Shown piece by piece: positions 7,504 to 15,994 of a DNA stretch of 64,000 bases. Under the pieces are notes generated by a model. It made no database searches and was not told the DNA's origin. It saw only the letters and a list, made by a program, of their open reading frames with translations. Both the position numbers and the translations under genes were made by a program. Positions within the stretch are counted from its first letter, which is position 1; each line of letters opens with the position of its first letter. Source of the stretch: Corynebacterium singulare (lineage in GTDB: Bacteria; Actinomycetota; Actinomycetes; Mycobacteriales; Mycobacteriaceae); NCBI RefSeq assembly GCF_000833575.1, contig NZ_CP010827.1, positions 62,001-126,000 of the forward strand, written 5' to 3'.

Positions 7504-8754
7504 ATGTACCTTCCCCGAATCGTTGATGCCGAAGTCGAGAGAGGGCTTCGCGTCGCCGGAGCTCTCTTCCTGAAAGGCCCTCGTGCGAGCGGAAAAACTT
7601 CGACGGCACGCCAGTTTGCTAAGTCTGTCATCCAACTTGACCGTGACACTCCAGAAGCAAACCTTGCGCGCATGCAACCGGCTTTGGGGATTCAGGGCGC
7701 ACGGCCGCGACTAATCGACGAATGGCAGGTTGTTCCTGCAATGTGGAACGAGGTGCGTCATGCGGTCGATGAGTCGCGGGAAAAGGGGCAGTTCCTCCTC
7801 ACGGGTTCTTCGACGCCTGAGGATGATGCCGCTCGGCATTCGGGGGCTGGGCGTATTCGCTCGATCCAGTTGCGTACGTTGAGCTTGGCAGAGCGAGGAG
7901 ATTTGGCTGAACGCGTATCACTGGGCGCGATCATTAATGGCAGTCAGGATCCTACCGCTGGGACAGACGCCACTGTGGAAGACTATGCTCGCTGGATTGT
8001 TGCCGGTGGCTTCCCGGAGTTTTTCGGCCTTGATCCTCTAGATGCCCAAGAGGCGATGGAATCCTATATCACGGAGATGAGCGAGCACGATTACCCAGAG
8101 CTTGGCGGTCCGCGCCGCGATCCGCGCCGCTTCCAGTCTTTTCTTCGCGCGTATGCGGGGCTAGTTGCCCAACCGGCCACCGCTGCAGCGATTCGCAAAC
8201 GCATTGGCGAACTCAGCAGTGCTGCCGCCATGCCGGCAGCAGAAACTGTCAACGTTATTCATGATTTTGCTACACGCCTGTTCCTAGTTGAAGACCAACC
8301 TGCGTGGTCGCCGAGGACGCGATCTAAGACGACTATGGTTCAAATGCCGAAGCGTCAGCTCGCGGATCCTGGTTTGGCAGCTGCATTGTTGGCGGTTGGG
8401 CCAGAAAAACTGCTTGGTGATTTAGAGACCTTGGGGATTCTCTTTGAGGCGCAACTAGTGCACGATCTGCGCGTTTATGCGCAAGCATTAAGGGCACGCG
8501 GAGTATTCCACTTGAGGGATATGAAGGGGCGCGAGGAGATTGACGCGATAGTGGAACTCCGGGACGGTTCGTGGGTGGGCTTTGAGGCGAAACTTTCGCA
8601 CAACGAGGTCGATGCAGCGGCGGCGCATTTGTTAAGAGTGGCAAAGAAGGTGTCCTCGTCACCGGCTGCTCTCATCGTGGTGATTCCTAGCGGTCCGGCA
8701 TTCCAACGATCCGATGGAGTGTGGGTAGTTCCACTAGCGGCGCTTGCGGAATAG
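7504..8754 (+). CDS. AAA ATPase with DUF4143 domain
   Basis: A 416-residue protein of the ATP-binding/DUF4143 family. The P-loop is GPRASGKTS near residue 25, the Walker B-like RLIDEWQ follows around residue 70, and the sensor-like LTGSSTPEDD around 100. The C-terminal half (about 200-416) matches DUF4143, with a nuclease-like ending, EIDAIVELRDGSWVGFEAK, that resembles a PD-(D/E)XK core (D..ExK). The true role of these proteins is unclear; some lie on mobile or defence islands. ATG 7504 lies exactly 7 bases after TAAACT, suggesting a leaderless mRNA. The 3' end overlaps the convergent AbrB gene by 21 bp. Confidence 0.85.
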   Translation: MYLPRIVDAEVERGLRVAGALFLKGPRASGKTSTARQFAKSVIQLDRDTPEANLARMQPALGIQGARPRLIDEWQVVPAMWNEVRHAVDESREKGQFLLTGSSTPEDDAARHSGAGRIRSIQLRTLSLAERGDLAERVSLGAIINGSQDPTAGTDATVEDYARWIVAGGFPEFFGLDPLDAQEAMESYITEMSEHDYPELGGPRRDPRRFQSFLRAYAGLVAQPATAAAIRKRIGELSSAAAMPAAETVNVIHDFATRLFLVEDQPAWSPRTRSKTTMVQMPKRQLADPGLAAALLAVGPEKLLGDLETLGILFEAQLVHDLRVYAQALRARGVFHLRDMKGREEIDAIVELRDGSWVGFEAKLSHNEVDAAAAHLLRVAKKVSSSPAALIVVIPSGPAFQRSDGVWVVPLAALAE

Positions 8755-9786
8755 GCCCAGGATCTGCGGCAAGTAGCCGGCCACGACGAGGACGATGATG
8801 AGCCGGATGATCTGCACCGCCACGACGGCGGGGCCGGCGCCGCCCTCCGCGGACAGAGCGAGGACGGTTTCCAGCGCGCCGGGCGAGGTGGCGAGGTAAG
8901 CCTCGAAGTAGGTGATGTGCAGCCACGCGGTCAGCGGCAGCGCGGTGAGCGCGCAGACGCCGATGACGACGACGATGAAGAGGATCGTGGCGGGAAGCTG
9001 CTTGGCAAAGGACCGCAGTGCCGGCACGGAGAGCCCGCCGCCGCAGACCCAGCCGATGGACATGAACGCCATAATCTTGAACACAAAAAGCGGTTCCAAG
9101 GTGTGCCCGGCAGGCAGGATCTGGGAGACAAGCACGGTCAGAATCAGCGGGCCCAACACCGCGGAAGCGGGCAGGCGGACGAGCTTGCCCAGGCGCTCTC
9201 CGAGGATCGCGATGGCGATGGTGAGCAGCACAATCCACCAGGTGACCTCGCCCTCGATGCTCATGTCGACACCGTGGCCAGCGGGGGCGTCGAGAAGCGA
9301 GACCACCAGCGGCAGCGACACCGACACCGCCAAAAGGCGCAGGTATTGGGTCAGCGCGACATAGCGATAGTCCGCCCCGAGCTCACTGGCCAGGGCTGGC
9401 ATGAGCGAGGCCCCGCCGGGCAGCATGGACAAAATACCCGTCTCCCAGGAAATGTCCTTGGGCTGTGCGCGGTGCAGGAGCACGCCACCGCTGACGCCGA
9501 TGAGCACGGTGATGAGGGACATTGTCACTGCCGCCGGCACGAAGCCGAGGAGCGTGGAGGCAGGCACGAGGGTCAGCGGAATGCCGGCCATCATTCCGAT
9601 GAAACCGCGGGCCATGGCGTAGAAGCGGTCATTGACGGTGAGCTCGGTGCCCGTGGTCAGGGCCATGGCTCCGGAGACCACGATGGCGCCCAGGATCCAC
9701 GCCGCGGGGACGTGCACGTAGCTGAACAGCGCCCCGAGGGCTGCAGACCCCGGGGCAACAATGAACCACCGTGCACGCATAGACAT
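8734..9786 (-). CDS. AbrB-family putative membrane transporter
   Basis: A 350-residue polytopic membrane protein made of two repeated halves of hydrophobic helices, matching the AbrB (putative ammonia monooxygenase, PF05145) family. The half-repeat LPGGASLMPALASELGADYRYVAL is mirrored by a C-terminal ATSPGALETVLALSAEGGAGPAVVAVQ. The transport substrate is not known. The start at 9786 is exactly 7 bases downstream of TAAACT (9799-9794 on this strand), a leaderless promoter whose -10 box overlaps the -10 box of the divergent TauE gene. Confidence 0.8.
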   Translation of the reverse strand: MSMRARWFIVAPGSAALGALFSYVHVPAAWILGAIVVSGAMALTTGTELTVNDRFYAMARGFIGMMAGIPLTLVPASTLLGFVPAAVTMSLITVLIGVSGGVLLHRAQPKDISWETGILSMLPGGASLMPALASELGADYRYVALTQYLRLLAVSVSLPLVVSLLDAPAGHGVDMSIEGEVTWWIVLLTIAIAILGERLGKLVRLPASAVLGPLILTVLVSQILPAGHTLEPLFVFKIMAFMSIGWVCGGGLSVPALRSFAKQLPATILFIVVVIGVCALTALPLTAWLHITYFEAYLATSPGALETVLALSAEGGAGPAVVAVQIIRLIIVLVVAGYLPQILGLFRKRR

Positions 9787-9793
9787 GCCGTCG

Positions 9794-9801
9794 AGTTTAA
9801 T
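9794..9801. promoter_or_regulatory. Overlapping divergent -10 boxes (AbrB and TauE promoters)
   Basis: The bases AGTTTAAT read as TAAACT on the minus strand (9799-9794) and as TTTAAT on the plus strand (9796-9801). Each box is exactly 7 bases from its start codon (9786 minus, 9809 plus). The two promoters thus share four -10 base pairs. Confidence 0.65.
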
Positions 9802-9808
9802 AGTGGCC

Positions 9809-10579
9809 ATGGACTTTGGATTGAGCGGTTGGGCCATTCTCACCATCGGCGCGGGCGTGGCCGGCTGGGTTGACGCCGTGATTGGCGGCGGCGGGCTCGT
9901 GCTTATCCCGCTCATCATGGCGGTGGCACCCCAGCTTGCGCCGGCGACGGCGCTGGCGACAAACAAGGTGGCGGCGGTGTCGGGAACGGCGTCGGCGGCT
10001 TATACCTTGGTCAAGAAGGTTCGCCCGCCGAAAGGTGAACTCATCCGAATGGGGCTCACCGCGCTCGTGTGCTCCGGGCTGGGTGCTGTGGCAGCCGCGC
10101 TCATGAACAAGGACGTCATGCGCCCGCTCATCATCGTTCTCATGGTGGCGGTGGGTATTTTCGTGGCCTTCCGCCCGGATTTCGGCAGCGGCGATGGGGA
10201 GGGCCGGCGCGGTGGCTGGCGCACGTGGGCAGCACTCGGGGCCGTGGCGGCCATCGCCTTCTATGACGGCATCTTCGGCCCCGGCACCGGCATGTTCCTC
10301 ATCATGGCGTTTACCGCTATCTTCTCCCAGAATTTCCTCACCTCCGCGGCGATGGCGAAGGTGGTCAACACGTGCACCAACGTCGGTGCGCTCGTGGTCT
10401 TCATTGCGGGTGGCCACGTGGAGTGGGCGCTCGCGATAGTGCTGGCGGTGGCCAATATCGTGGGCGCGCAGGTCGGCGCCCACACGGTGTTGGGAGGCGG
10501 TGCGAAGCTCATCCGCTACGCGCTGCTCACGCTCGTGGTCGTGATGAGTGTGTACCTGTCCTGGCAGCAGTGGGGTTAG
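9809..10579 (+). CDS. Sulfite exporter TauE/SafE family protein
   Basis: A 256-residue membrane protein with about eight helices and the family's duplicated glycine/asparagine-rich motif: WVDAVIGGGGLVLIPLI with ATALATNKVAAVSGT in the first half, and DGIFGPGTGMFLIMAFT with SAAMAKVVNTCTNVGAL in the second. Members export sulfite, sulfoacetate or related organic anions; the substrate here cannot be read from the sequence. The start ATG 9809 follows TTTAAT by 7 bases. Its stop overlaps the convergent hrpB gene by 4 bp. Confidence 0.88.
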   Translation: MDFGLSGWAILTIGAGVAGWVDAVIGGGGLVLIPLIMAVAPQLAPATALATNKVAAVSGTASAAYTLVKKVRPPKGELIRMGLTALVCSGLGAVAAALMNKDVMRPLIIVLMVAVGIFVAFRPDFGSGDGEGRRGGWRTWAALGAVAAIAFYDGIFGPGTGMFLIMAFTAIFSQNFLTSAAMAKVVNTCTNVGALVVFIAGGHVEWALAIVLAVANIVGAQVGAHTVLGGGAKLIRYALLTLVVVMSVYLSWQQWG

Positions 10580-12792
10580 AGACGGTTCTTCGTTTTCGCC
10601 GTGGCCACTGCGTTCCACGGGTCCTCCGGCCACGGGTGCTTGGGGTAGCGCCCACGCATGTCGGCGCGCACGCCGGCATAGGGCCCGGCCCAGAAGCTGG
10701 CAAGGTCATCGGTGACAGCGAGCGGACGGCCGGCGGGGGAGAGCAGGTGGAATTGCACGCGGTGGCCGCAGTATTCGGGGGATTCCGCCAGGCCGAAGCA
10801 TTCCTGCAGTTTGATGGACACCACGGGGCGCTCACCGGACCAGTCGATGCGTGCATCGCGGCCCGAGGGCACAGGCAGGCGCTCAGGGGCGAGCTCGTCG
10901 AGGTGGCTGGCCTCCGGCCAGGGCAGGAGGCGCTGCAGGGCGGGGTACATGTCGGGCTTCTGCCCTTCGGCCAGCTGGCGCAGTTCCGGTTCGAGCCACT
11001 CTAGGCTGGCGCTATTACTCTCGACGTCCGGCCACGGCTCACCATAGGCCGCCCGCAGGTGGCGCAGGCGATCGCGCAGGTTTTGGGCCTTCTCGCTGAA
11101 GTGGAACAGGCCCAGGCCCTGGCCGGAGTTGCGCAGGGCTTCCACGGCTTCGTCGCCAGAAACCTTCACCGGGGTTTCAGAAAGCACGATGGCGCCCGCC
11201 GCGCGCACGCGCACGCCGCGAACCTTGGAGCCGTCGAGGAAAGCGCGGGTCTCCTCGGTGACGCCGACGATATCGAGGGCGTCTTGTTCCGTGATAGGTT
11301 CGGCCGCGCGGATGATGGCGTTGCCGGCATTGGACAGCGAGACCTCGGCGACGGCGAGCCACTCGTGGCCGCGAAGCCCCCGTGCGTCAGCGGAATCGAG
11401 AAGCCGGGCGCGAGTACCGCTGGCCAGAAGGTACTCCTTTTCCGCCACACGTTTGGCCACGAACTCGGGGAAGGCCGTGGCCACGACCACGCCTGGGTCC
11501 ACCGGACCCTTGTTGGGCACGAGGCGCGCGAGGCGCTTCGGATCGGAATCATCCAGGCGCGCAATCGTGCTGGCCGCACCAGCACCGTGCTGGAGAAGCG
11601 CGGCTCCCCAGCGTGGGTGCGTCGGCAGCAGCGCCAGCTCTTCGGTGGCGTGGAGGGAGGAGAGGGTGCGGTGGGCGTCGGCAAGCGCGGCGGCGGGAGG
11701 GGGATCCAGGAGGGGGAAGTCCGGGCCCGCGCCCCAGCAGTCCATAAAAAGTGCTGCCTGCGTGAGGTCAGCGGAGAGGATCTCCGGGGTAACGTGCGGG
11801 GAAAAGTGCTGGTAATCGTCTTGTGAGTAGCAGCGGATGACGGTGCCGGGCGCCTCACGTCCGGCACGGCCGGCGCGCTGATCCGCGCTGCTTTTCGACG
11901 TCGACACCGTCACCAACCCACTCATCCCGCGCTGCGCATCGCGCTTGGGCACGCGCGAAAGACCAGCATCGATGACGGTGCGCACGCCCGGCACGGTGAG
12001 CGAGGACTCCGCGATGGAGGTCGCGACGACAATGCGCTGCTCGGTGGTGTAGAGCGCGGCGTCCTGCTCTTGGGTGGTCTGACGGCCGTGCAGGGGATAA
12101 GCGTTGTGGCCGGCGAGCGCCTCACAGACGAGGTTCACCTCGCGCACGCCGGGCACGAAGACGAGGGTGGACTCGTGCTGCCTCGCCGCGATGTCTGCCA
12201 CGCCTCGATAGAATTCTCTATCCCCCGCCGCCCGGCCGGGCACGGGTTCATACGTGATGTCGAGCGGGTAGGTCACAGCCTCCGTGGTGTGGATGGGCGC
12301 ACCGCCCATGAGCTGGGAGAAACGGGCGGCGTCGACAGTCGCAGACATGGCGATGACGCGGAAGTCCTCGCGCAGCTGCGACAACTCGAGACACATGCCG
12401 AGGACGAGGTCGGTGTCGAGCTGGCGTTCGTGGACCTCGTCGATAGCCACGGCAGCAACACCCTCGAGCTCCGGATCACGCAGGAGGCGGCGCAGCAGCA
12501 CGCCGGGCGTGACGAACTCGACGTCCTGGCCTTTGCGGGAATCCCCGCGCACGGCATAACCGATGCGCTGGCCGGAGAGCTCCTGGAGGCGGTTGGCCGC
12601 CGCACGCACCGCCACGCGGCGCGGCGCGGTGACGAGTACCTTGCCGTGTACCTGGTTGGCCAAGGCCGGCGGAACGAGGGTGGTCTTACCCGTACCCGGC
12701 GGGGCCTGGACCACCACGTGGCCCTCGGCAGGAAGGGAATCGATGGTCTCCAGGACGGGGAGGCCGCGGCCGATGGTGGCGAGGTCAAACAC
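10576..12792 (-). CDS. hrpB: ATP-dependent RNA helicase HrpB (DEAH-box type)
   Basis: A 738-residue helicase. The P-loop is APPGTGKTTLVPPAL (about residue 30), motif Ia is TAPRRVAVRAAANRL, motif II is DEVHERQLDTD (about 118), motif III is AMSATVD, and the helicase C domain carries ATSIAESSLTVPGV and the DQRAGRAGREAPG motif VI. The C-terminal region (from about 430) is the HrpB-specific domain. It is somewhat shorter than the approximately 800-residue enterobacterial HrpB. The start is a GTG, with TAGAAT 6 bases upstream overlapping the stop of the acetyltransferase gene. HrpB's cellular RNA substrate is poorly defined. Confidence 0.9.
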   Translation of the reverse strand: MFDLATIGRGLPVLETIDSLPAEGHVVVQAPPGTGKTTLVPPALANQVHGKVLVTAPRRVAVRAAANRLQELSGQRIGYAVRGDSRKGQDVEFVTPGVLLRRLLRDPELEGVAAVAIDEVHERQLDTDLVLGMCLELSQLREDFRVIAMSATVDAARFSQLMGGAPIHTTEAVTYPLDITYEPVPGRAAGDREFYRGVADIAARQHESTLVFVPGVREVNLVCEALAGHNAYPLHGRQTTQEQDAALYTTEQRIVVATSIAESSLTVPGVRTVIDAGLSRVPKRDAQRGMSGLVTVSTSKSSADQRAGRAGREAPGTVIRCYSQDDYQHFSPHVTPEILSADLTQAALFMDCWGAGPDFPLLDPPPAAALADAHRTLSSLHATEELALLPTHPRWGAALLQHGAGAASTIARLDDSDPKRLARLVPNKGPVDPGVVVATAFPEFVAKRVAEKEYLLASGTRARLLDSADARGLRGHEWLAVAEVSLSNAGNAIIRAAEPITEQDALDIVGVTEETRAFLDGSKVRGVRVRAAGAIVLSETPVKVSGDEAVEALRNSGQGLGLFHFSEKAQNLRDRLRHLRAAYGEPWPDVESNSASLEWLEPELRQLAEGQKPDMYPALQRLLPWPEASHLDELAPERLPVPSGRDARIDWSGERPVVSIKLQECFGLAESPEYCGHRVQFHLLSPAGRPLAVTDDLASFWAGPYAGVRADMRGRYPKHPWPEDPWNAVATAKTKNRL

Positions 12793-12801
12793 AGTGGAAT
12801 T

Positions 12802-13380
12802 CTAGCCTTCGAGCTTCCGCACCACGCGCCCCGGGGAGCCCAGCACCAGCGACTTGTCCGGAATATCCGTGGTCACCAGCGTATTCGCCCCCACAACGCA
12901 GTCCTCACCGATGGTGACACCCGGCAGGACCGTGACGTTCGCGCCGAACCACGTGTTCTCCCCGATGGTGATGGGCTTGGCTATCTCCCAGCCGTCCGCA
13001 CGCATTTCATGATCATTAACGGGGTGGCCCACCGTGATGAGCGAGCAGTTCGGCCCCAGCATGACACGATCTCCCAGTGTCACGCGTGCTTGGGCCAGGA
13101 TAGTGGCCCCGAAGTTGATGAACACGCCGCGGCCCACCGTGACGTTGCGACCAAACTCCAGGTTGAGCGGTGCATGGAGGCCGGGAATTTCAGACTCGGG
13201 CGAGAGCAGCGCGCGCAGGATCTCCTTCGCGCGTTCATGGTCGGTGTTCTGCAACTCGTTGAGCTCCTTGACCAAGCGAAAGCCGCGTTGGTGCTCCGCG
13301 CGGACCTCCTCATTAACGCCTGGCATGAAACACTGCCCGCTGGCCATGCGTTCAAAGGATCCGGTATCAGGGTGAGTCAT
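12802..13380 (-). CDS. Maltose/galactoside O-acetyltransferase-like protein (hexapeptide repeat)
   Basis: A 192-residue acetyl-CoA-dependent acetyltransferase of the LbH-MAT-GAT type. An N-terminal Mac domain (MASGQCFMPGVNEEV through about residue 70) is followed by a left-handed beta-helix of hexapeptide repeats, with the catalytic His in SLITVGHPVNDHEMR (about residue 117) and ENTWFGANVTVLPGVTIGEDCVVGA. Family members acetylate galactosides, maltose or glucose in the cytoplasm. ATG 13380 follows TAGGAT by exactly 7 bases. The gene ends 9 bp before hrpB on the same strand. Confidence 0.88.
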   Translation of the reverse strand: MTHPDTGSFERMASGQCFMPGVNEEVRAEHQRGFRLVKELNELQNTDHERAKEILRALLSPESEIPGLHAPLNLEFGRNVTVGRGVFINFGATILAQARVTLGDRVMLGPNCSLITVGHPVNDHEMRADGWEIAKPITIGENTWFGANVTVLPGVTIGEDCVVGANTLVTTDIPDKSLVLGSPGRVVRKLEG

Positions 13381-13403
13381 GCTCACCATCCTATTGTTTT
13401 GCC

Positions 13404-14489
13404 CTACTCGCGGGTGAGAACTTCAAGGGCGGCGCGGTGAATGAACACTTTCCCGCGGCCCTGCTGAATCTCTTCCAAAATTCCCAGGTCAACCAAGTGG
13501 GCTAACCATGCGCTGGCGGTTTGGCGCTTGACGACGCCCATCTCCACCACGTCCGAGATGCGGACGTAAGGCTTGATGAGGATTAGTTCAGCCATCTCGT
13601 GTGGCTGGCTAATGACACCCGCAGCGCGTATTTCATGTGCGGTGTTCTCCTGGATGGCACGGAGTTGGGTGATCATCGAGGAAGCGTCGTCCGCCGCCGC
13701 GTACACGCCATGGATCATGAAAAGGAGCCAGTCCTCCCACGCTCCCTCAGCCGTCACGGCATTGAGGTAGCGATAGTACTCAGCCTTATTGCCGACGATA
13801 TAACCGGACAAATACAAGACTGGAAGTTCAAGGAGTTTCTCTTGGATGAGATGGAGGACATTGAGGATACGGCCGGTGCGTCCGTTGCCATCGTAGAAGG
13901 GATGGATTGCCTCGAATTGATAGTGAAGGAGCGCCATTTTTACTAGCGAATCCACGTTATGGGTGGAATAGATATAGTCCTCCCATGCCGCGAGGTGACC
14001 TTCGATAATCTCCTTGCCTTCGGGAGGCGTGTAAAGCCGCTGTTGCGTGACGGGGTTGCCGATGAAAGTTCCCGGCAGGGAACGCACCTCGGCCTGTGTG
14101 TCCAGAAGTGTGCTGCATACGATTTTTGCCGTCTTTTCTGATAGTGGACGCTGCGATAACGAGGACAAACCTGCATGTAACGCGGAGTTATAGCGGAGAG
14201 CCTCCTTCGTGGCAGGGGAGGGCTCGGTATCGACCTGCCACGCTGCACGAAAGAGCTCGTCGTTAGTGGTGACGATGTTTTCGATTTCGGAGGAAGCGCG
14301 CGCCTCGCGCAGCGGGATCGTGGAGGTGATGATCTCCGGATTCGGGATGAGTTGGCACGCGGTACGCAGTTCAGCGAGCTTTTCTTTGGCGTCGATGATG
14401 GCCTTCAGCACCGGGACAGTTTCCACGACGTCCGCAGGCGGGAGGGGAGGAAGCTCGTTGTAGGGAATTTCTGGACTGTAGGTTGCCAT
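13404..14489 (-). CDS. Fic-domain protein with winged-helix C-terminus (putative AMPylase)
   Basis: A 361-residue Fic protein. The catalytic loop HPFYDGNGRTGR is at residues 196-207, matching HPFx(D/E)GNGRxxR. An N-terminal Fic_N region carries SSEIEN (66-71), which fits the class II inhibitory motif (S/T)xxxE(G/N), so activity is probably autoinhibited. The last 60 residues look like a winged helix (YVRISDVVEMGVVKRQTASAWLAHLVDLGILEE), which could bind DNA and autoregulate. Known Fic enzymes transfer AMP to target proteins; the target is unknown. ATG 14489 is preferred over upstream starts that run through inverted repeats. Confidence 0.9.
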   Translation of the reverse strand: MATYSPEIPYNELPPLPPADVVETVPVLKAIIDAKEKLAELRTACQLIPNPEIITSTIPLREARASSEIENIVTTNDELFRAAWQVDTEPSPATKEALRYNSALHAGLSSLSQRPLSEKTAKIVCSTLLDTQAEVRSLPGTFIGNPVTQQRLYTPPEGKEIIEGHLAAWEDYIYSTHNVDSLVKMALLHYQFEAIHPFYDGNGRTGRILNVLHLIQEKLLELPVLYLSGYIVGNKAEYYRYLNAVTAEGAWEDWLLFMIHGVYAAADDASSMITQLRAIQENTAHEIRAAGVISQPHEMAELILIKPYVRISDVVEMGVVKRQTASAWLAHLVDLGILEEIQQGRGKVFIHRAALEVLTRE

Positions 14490-14511
14490 GGCAAAAGAAT
14501 AGACATGTTGG

Positions 14512-14582
14512 GCGGATATGTCGATTTTTTCCGAAATTTTAAACATATCCCGGCGACGTGTCGATTGCGTCGACATATCCGC
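14512..14582. promoter_or_regulatory. GGATATGT / ACATATCC operator-like repeats upstream of fic
   Basis: A 13-bp sequence, GCGGATATGTCGA (14512-14524), returns as its exact reverse complement TCGACATATCCGC (14570-14582). A further ACATATCC lies at 14543-14550, 30 bp from the one at 14573-14580. These three half-sites lie immediately upstream of the fic start and are probable operators. Confidence 0.6.
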
Positions 14583-14613
14583 GTACGCTCGTGGCAGAAC
14601 AAACGTTGACGTG

Positions 14614-14629
14614 CCCACTACCTAGTGGG
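14614..14629. promoter_or_regulatory. CCCACTA-CC-TAGTGGG palindrome upstream of the FMN reductase operon
   Basis: Perfect 7-bp arms with a 2-bp centre, embedded in a longer imperfect repeat (GTGCCC...GGGCAC). It lies 32 bp before the ATG of the NADPH-dependent FMN reductase gene, a position suited to a repressor site or a transcript-leader hairpin. Confidence 0.5.
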
Positions 14630-14661
14630 GGCACACCTTGAGGGCGGAAAGGCTCACTGAC

Positions 14662-15207
14662 ATGGCAAAAATCGGCATCATCCTTGGCTCTACCCGCGAG
14701 GACCGCGCCGGGCAGGCTATTGCTCAGTGGGTCGCTGACCTGGCCCACGGCCGCAACGTCGGCGACGTGGAGTATGAGCTCGTCGATCTCAAGGCCTTCG
14801 ATGTCCCTGTTCTCACGACGTCGGTCATTCCGATGGCGGCCAACAAGAACTATGACGATGAGAGGGTCCAGGCTTGGTCCGATGCGATTGATGCCTGTGA
14901 CGCGTATATCTTCGTCACCCCGGAGTACAACCGCTCCGTGCCGGGCGCATTCAAGAACGCGGTTGATTCCCTGGGCGCCGAGTGGGTAGGCAAGCCCATT
15001 GCCTACGTAGGCTACAGCTTCAGTGGTGGCATCCGTGCGGTGGAGGCCTGGCGCCTCGTCATGGCGAATTTCTCCATGACGCAGCTGCGCACCCAGCTCG
15101 ACATCTCACTCGCCACCGATATGACGGAGGGCGAGTTCACCCCGGCTGATTTCAAGTCTGAGATCGTGGCAAACATCTGCGCCGAGCTGGAAGAAGCCCT
15201 ATCCTAA
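14662..15207 (+). CDS. NADPH-dependent FMN reductase / NAD(P)H oxidoreductase
   Basis: A 181-residue flavodoxin-like flavoprotein. The phosphate-binding loop is GIILGSTREDRAGQAI at the N-terminus and the NADPH/FMN loop is VTPEYNRSVPGAFKNAVD (about residue 85), followed by KPIAYVGYSFSGGIRA. The family reduces FMN, quinones, azo dyes or metal ions in the cytoplasm. ATG 14662 is preceded by GGAAAGG at good spacing; the upstream in-frame start at 14638 is not needed. Five bases separate it from the downstream SDR gene, so the two are probably co-transcribed. Confidence 0.88.
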   Translation: MAKIGIILGSTREDRAGQAIAQWVADLAHGRNVGDVEYELVDLKAFDVPVLTTSVIPMAANKNYDDERVQAWSDAIDACDAYIFVTPEYNRSVPGAFKNAVDSLGAEWVGKPIAYVGYSFSGGIRAVEAWRLVMANFSMTQLRTQLDISLATDMTEGEFTPADFKSEIVANICAELEEALS

Positions 15208-15212
15208 AACGC

Positions 15213-15914
15213 ATGGCAGATACAGCACGCGTCGCGGTCGTAACAGGGGCATCGTCGGGGATTGGGGAGGCGTCGGCAAGAGCATTGGCTGCCGATGGTT
15301 GGCATGTCATCGTCGGCGCGCGCCGCGTGGATCGCCTTGAAGCCCTAGCCAAGGACATCGGCGGCGAGGCCTATGCGCTGGACGTGACCTCAGACGAGTC
15401 TGTGGCGGAGTTTGCCTCCCACCTCGATCATGTTGATCTACTGGTCAACAACGCCGGCGGCGCCAAGGGCCTAGAGCCCCTCGTGGAGACCACCATCGAG
15501 GATTGGCAGTGGATGTACGAGGTGAACGTCCTCGGCACCGTGCGCATGATTCAGGCGCTTATGCCCAAGCTGGAGGGTGGCCTCATTATCAACATGGGCT
15601 CTGTCGCCGGCTGGAATGTCTACGAGGGCGGGTCCGGCTACAACGCCGCGAAGCATGGCGTGCGCGTGATTTCTCGTGCGTTGCGCATTGAGGAGCATGG
15701 CGTCCGCGTTACCGAGCTTGACCCCGGACGCGTAGCCACGGAGGAGTTCTCCCTCAACCGCTTCCGCGGTGACCAAGCGCGCGCGGAGGCCGTCTACGAT
15801 GGCGAACTTAATCTCACCGCGGAGGACATCGCCGAGGCTGTGCGCTGGGTGGCGTCCCTGCCGGAACATGTCAACATTGACACCATGACCATTAAGCCGC
15901 GCACGCAAAGTTAA
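15213..15914 (+). CDS. Short-chain dehydrogenase/reductase (YdfG-like)
   Basis: A 233-residue SDR. The nucleotide-binding TGASSGIGEASARAL (about residues 10-24), LLVNNAGGAKG (about 75), a catalytic Ser in INMGSVAG and the YxxxK motif YNAAKHG (about 145) are all present. It resembles YdfG-type enzymes that oxidise L-serine, 3-hydroxy acids or L-allo-threonine with NADP. The Arg in GARRVDRLE after the second strand favours NADP. It lies 5 bp after the flavin reductase in one operon. Confidence 0.88.
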   Translation: MADTARVAVVTGASSGIGEASARALAADGWHVIVGARRVDRLEALAKDIGGEAYALDVTSDESVAEFASHLDHVDLLVNNAGGAKGLEPLVETTIEDWQWMYEVNVLGTVRMIQALMPKLEGGLIINMGSVAGWNVYEGGSGYNAAKHGVRVISRALRIEEHGVRVTELDPGRVATEEFSLNRFRGDQARAEAVYDGELNLTAEDIAEAVRWVASLPEHVNIDTMTIKPRTQS

Positions 15915-15994
15915 ATTATCTGTTTCGCTGCAGGTGAGATGCTTCCTACACTGACGTGCGTAAATATCAACGCATGTGAACGTGGGGGTGTTAA

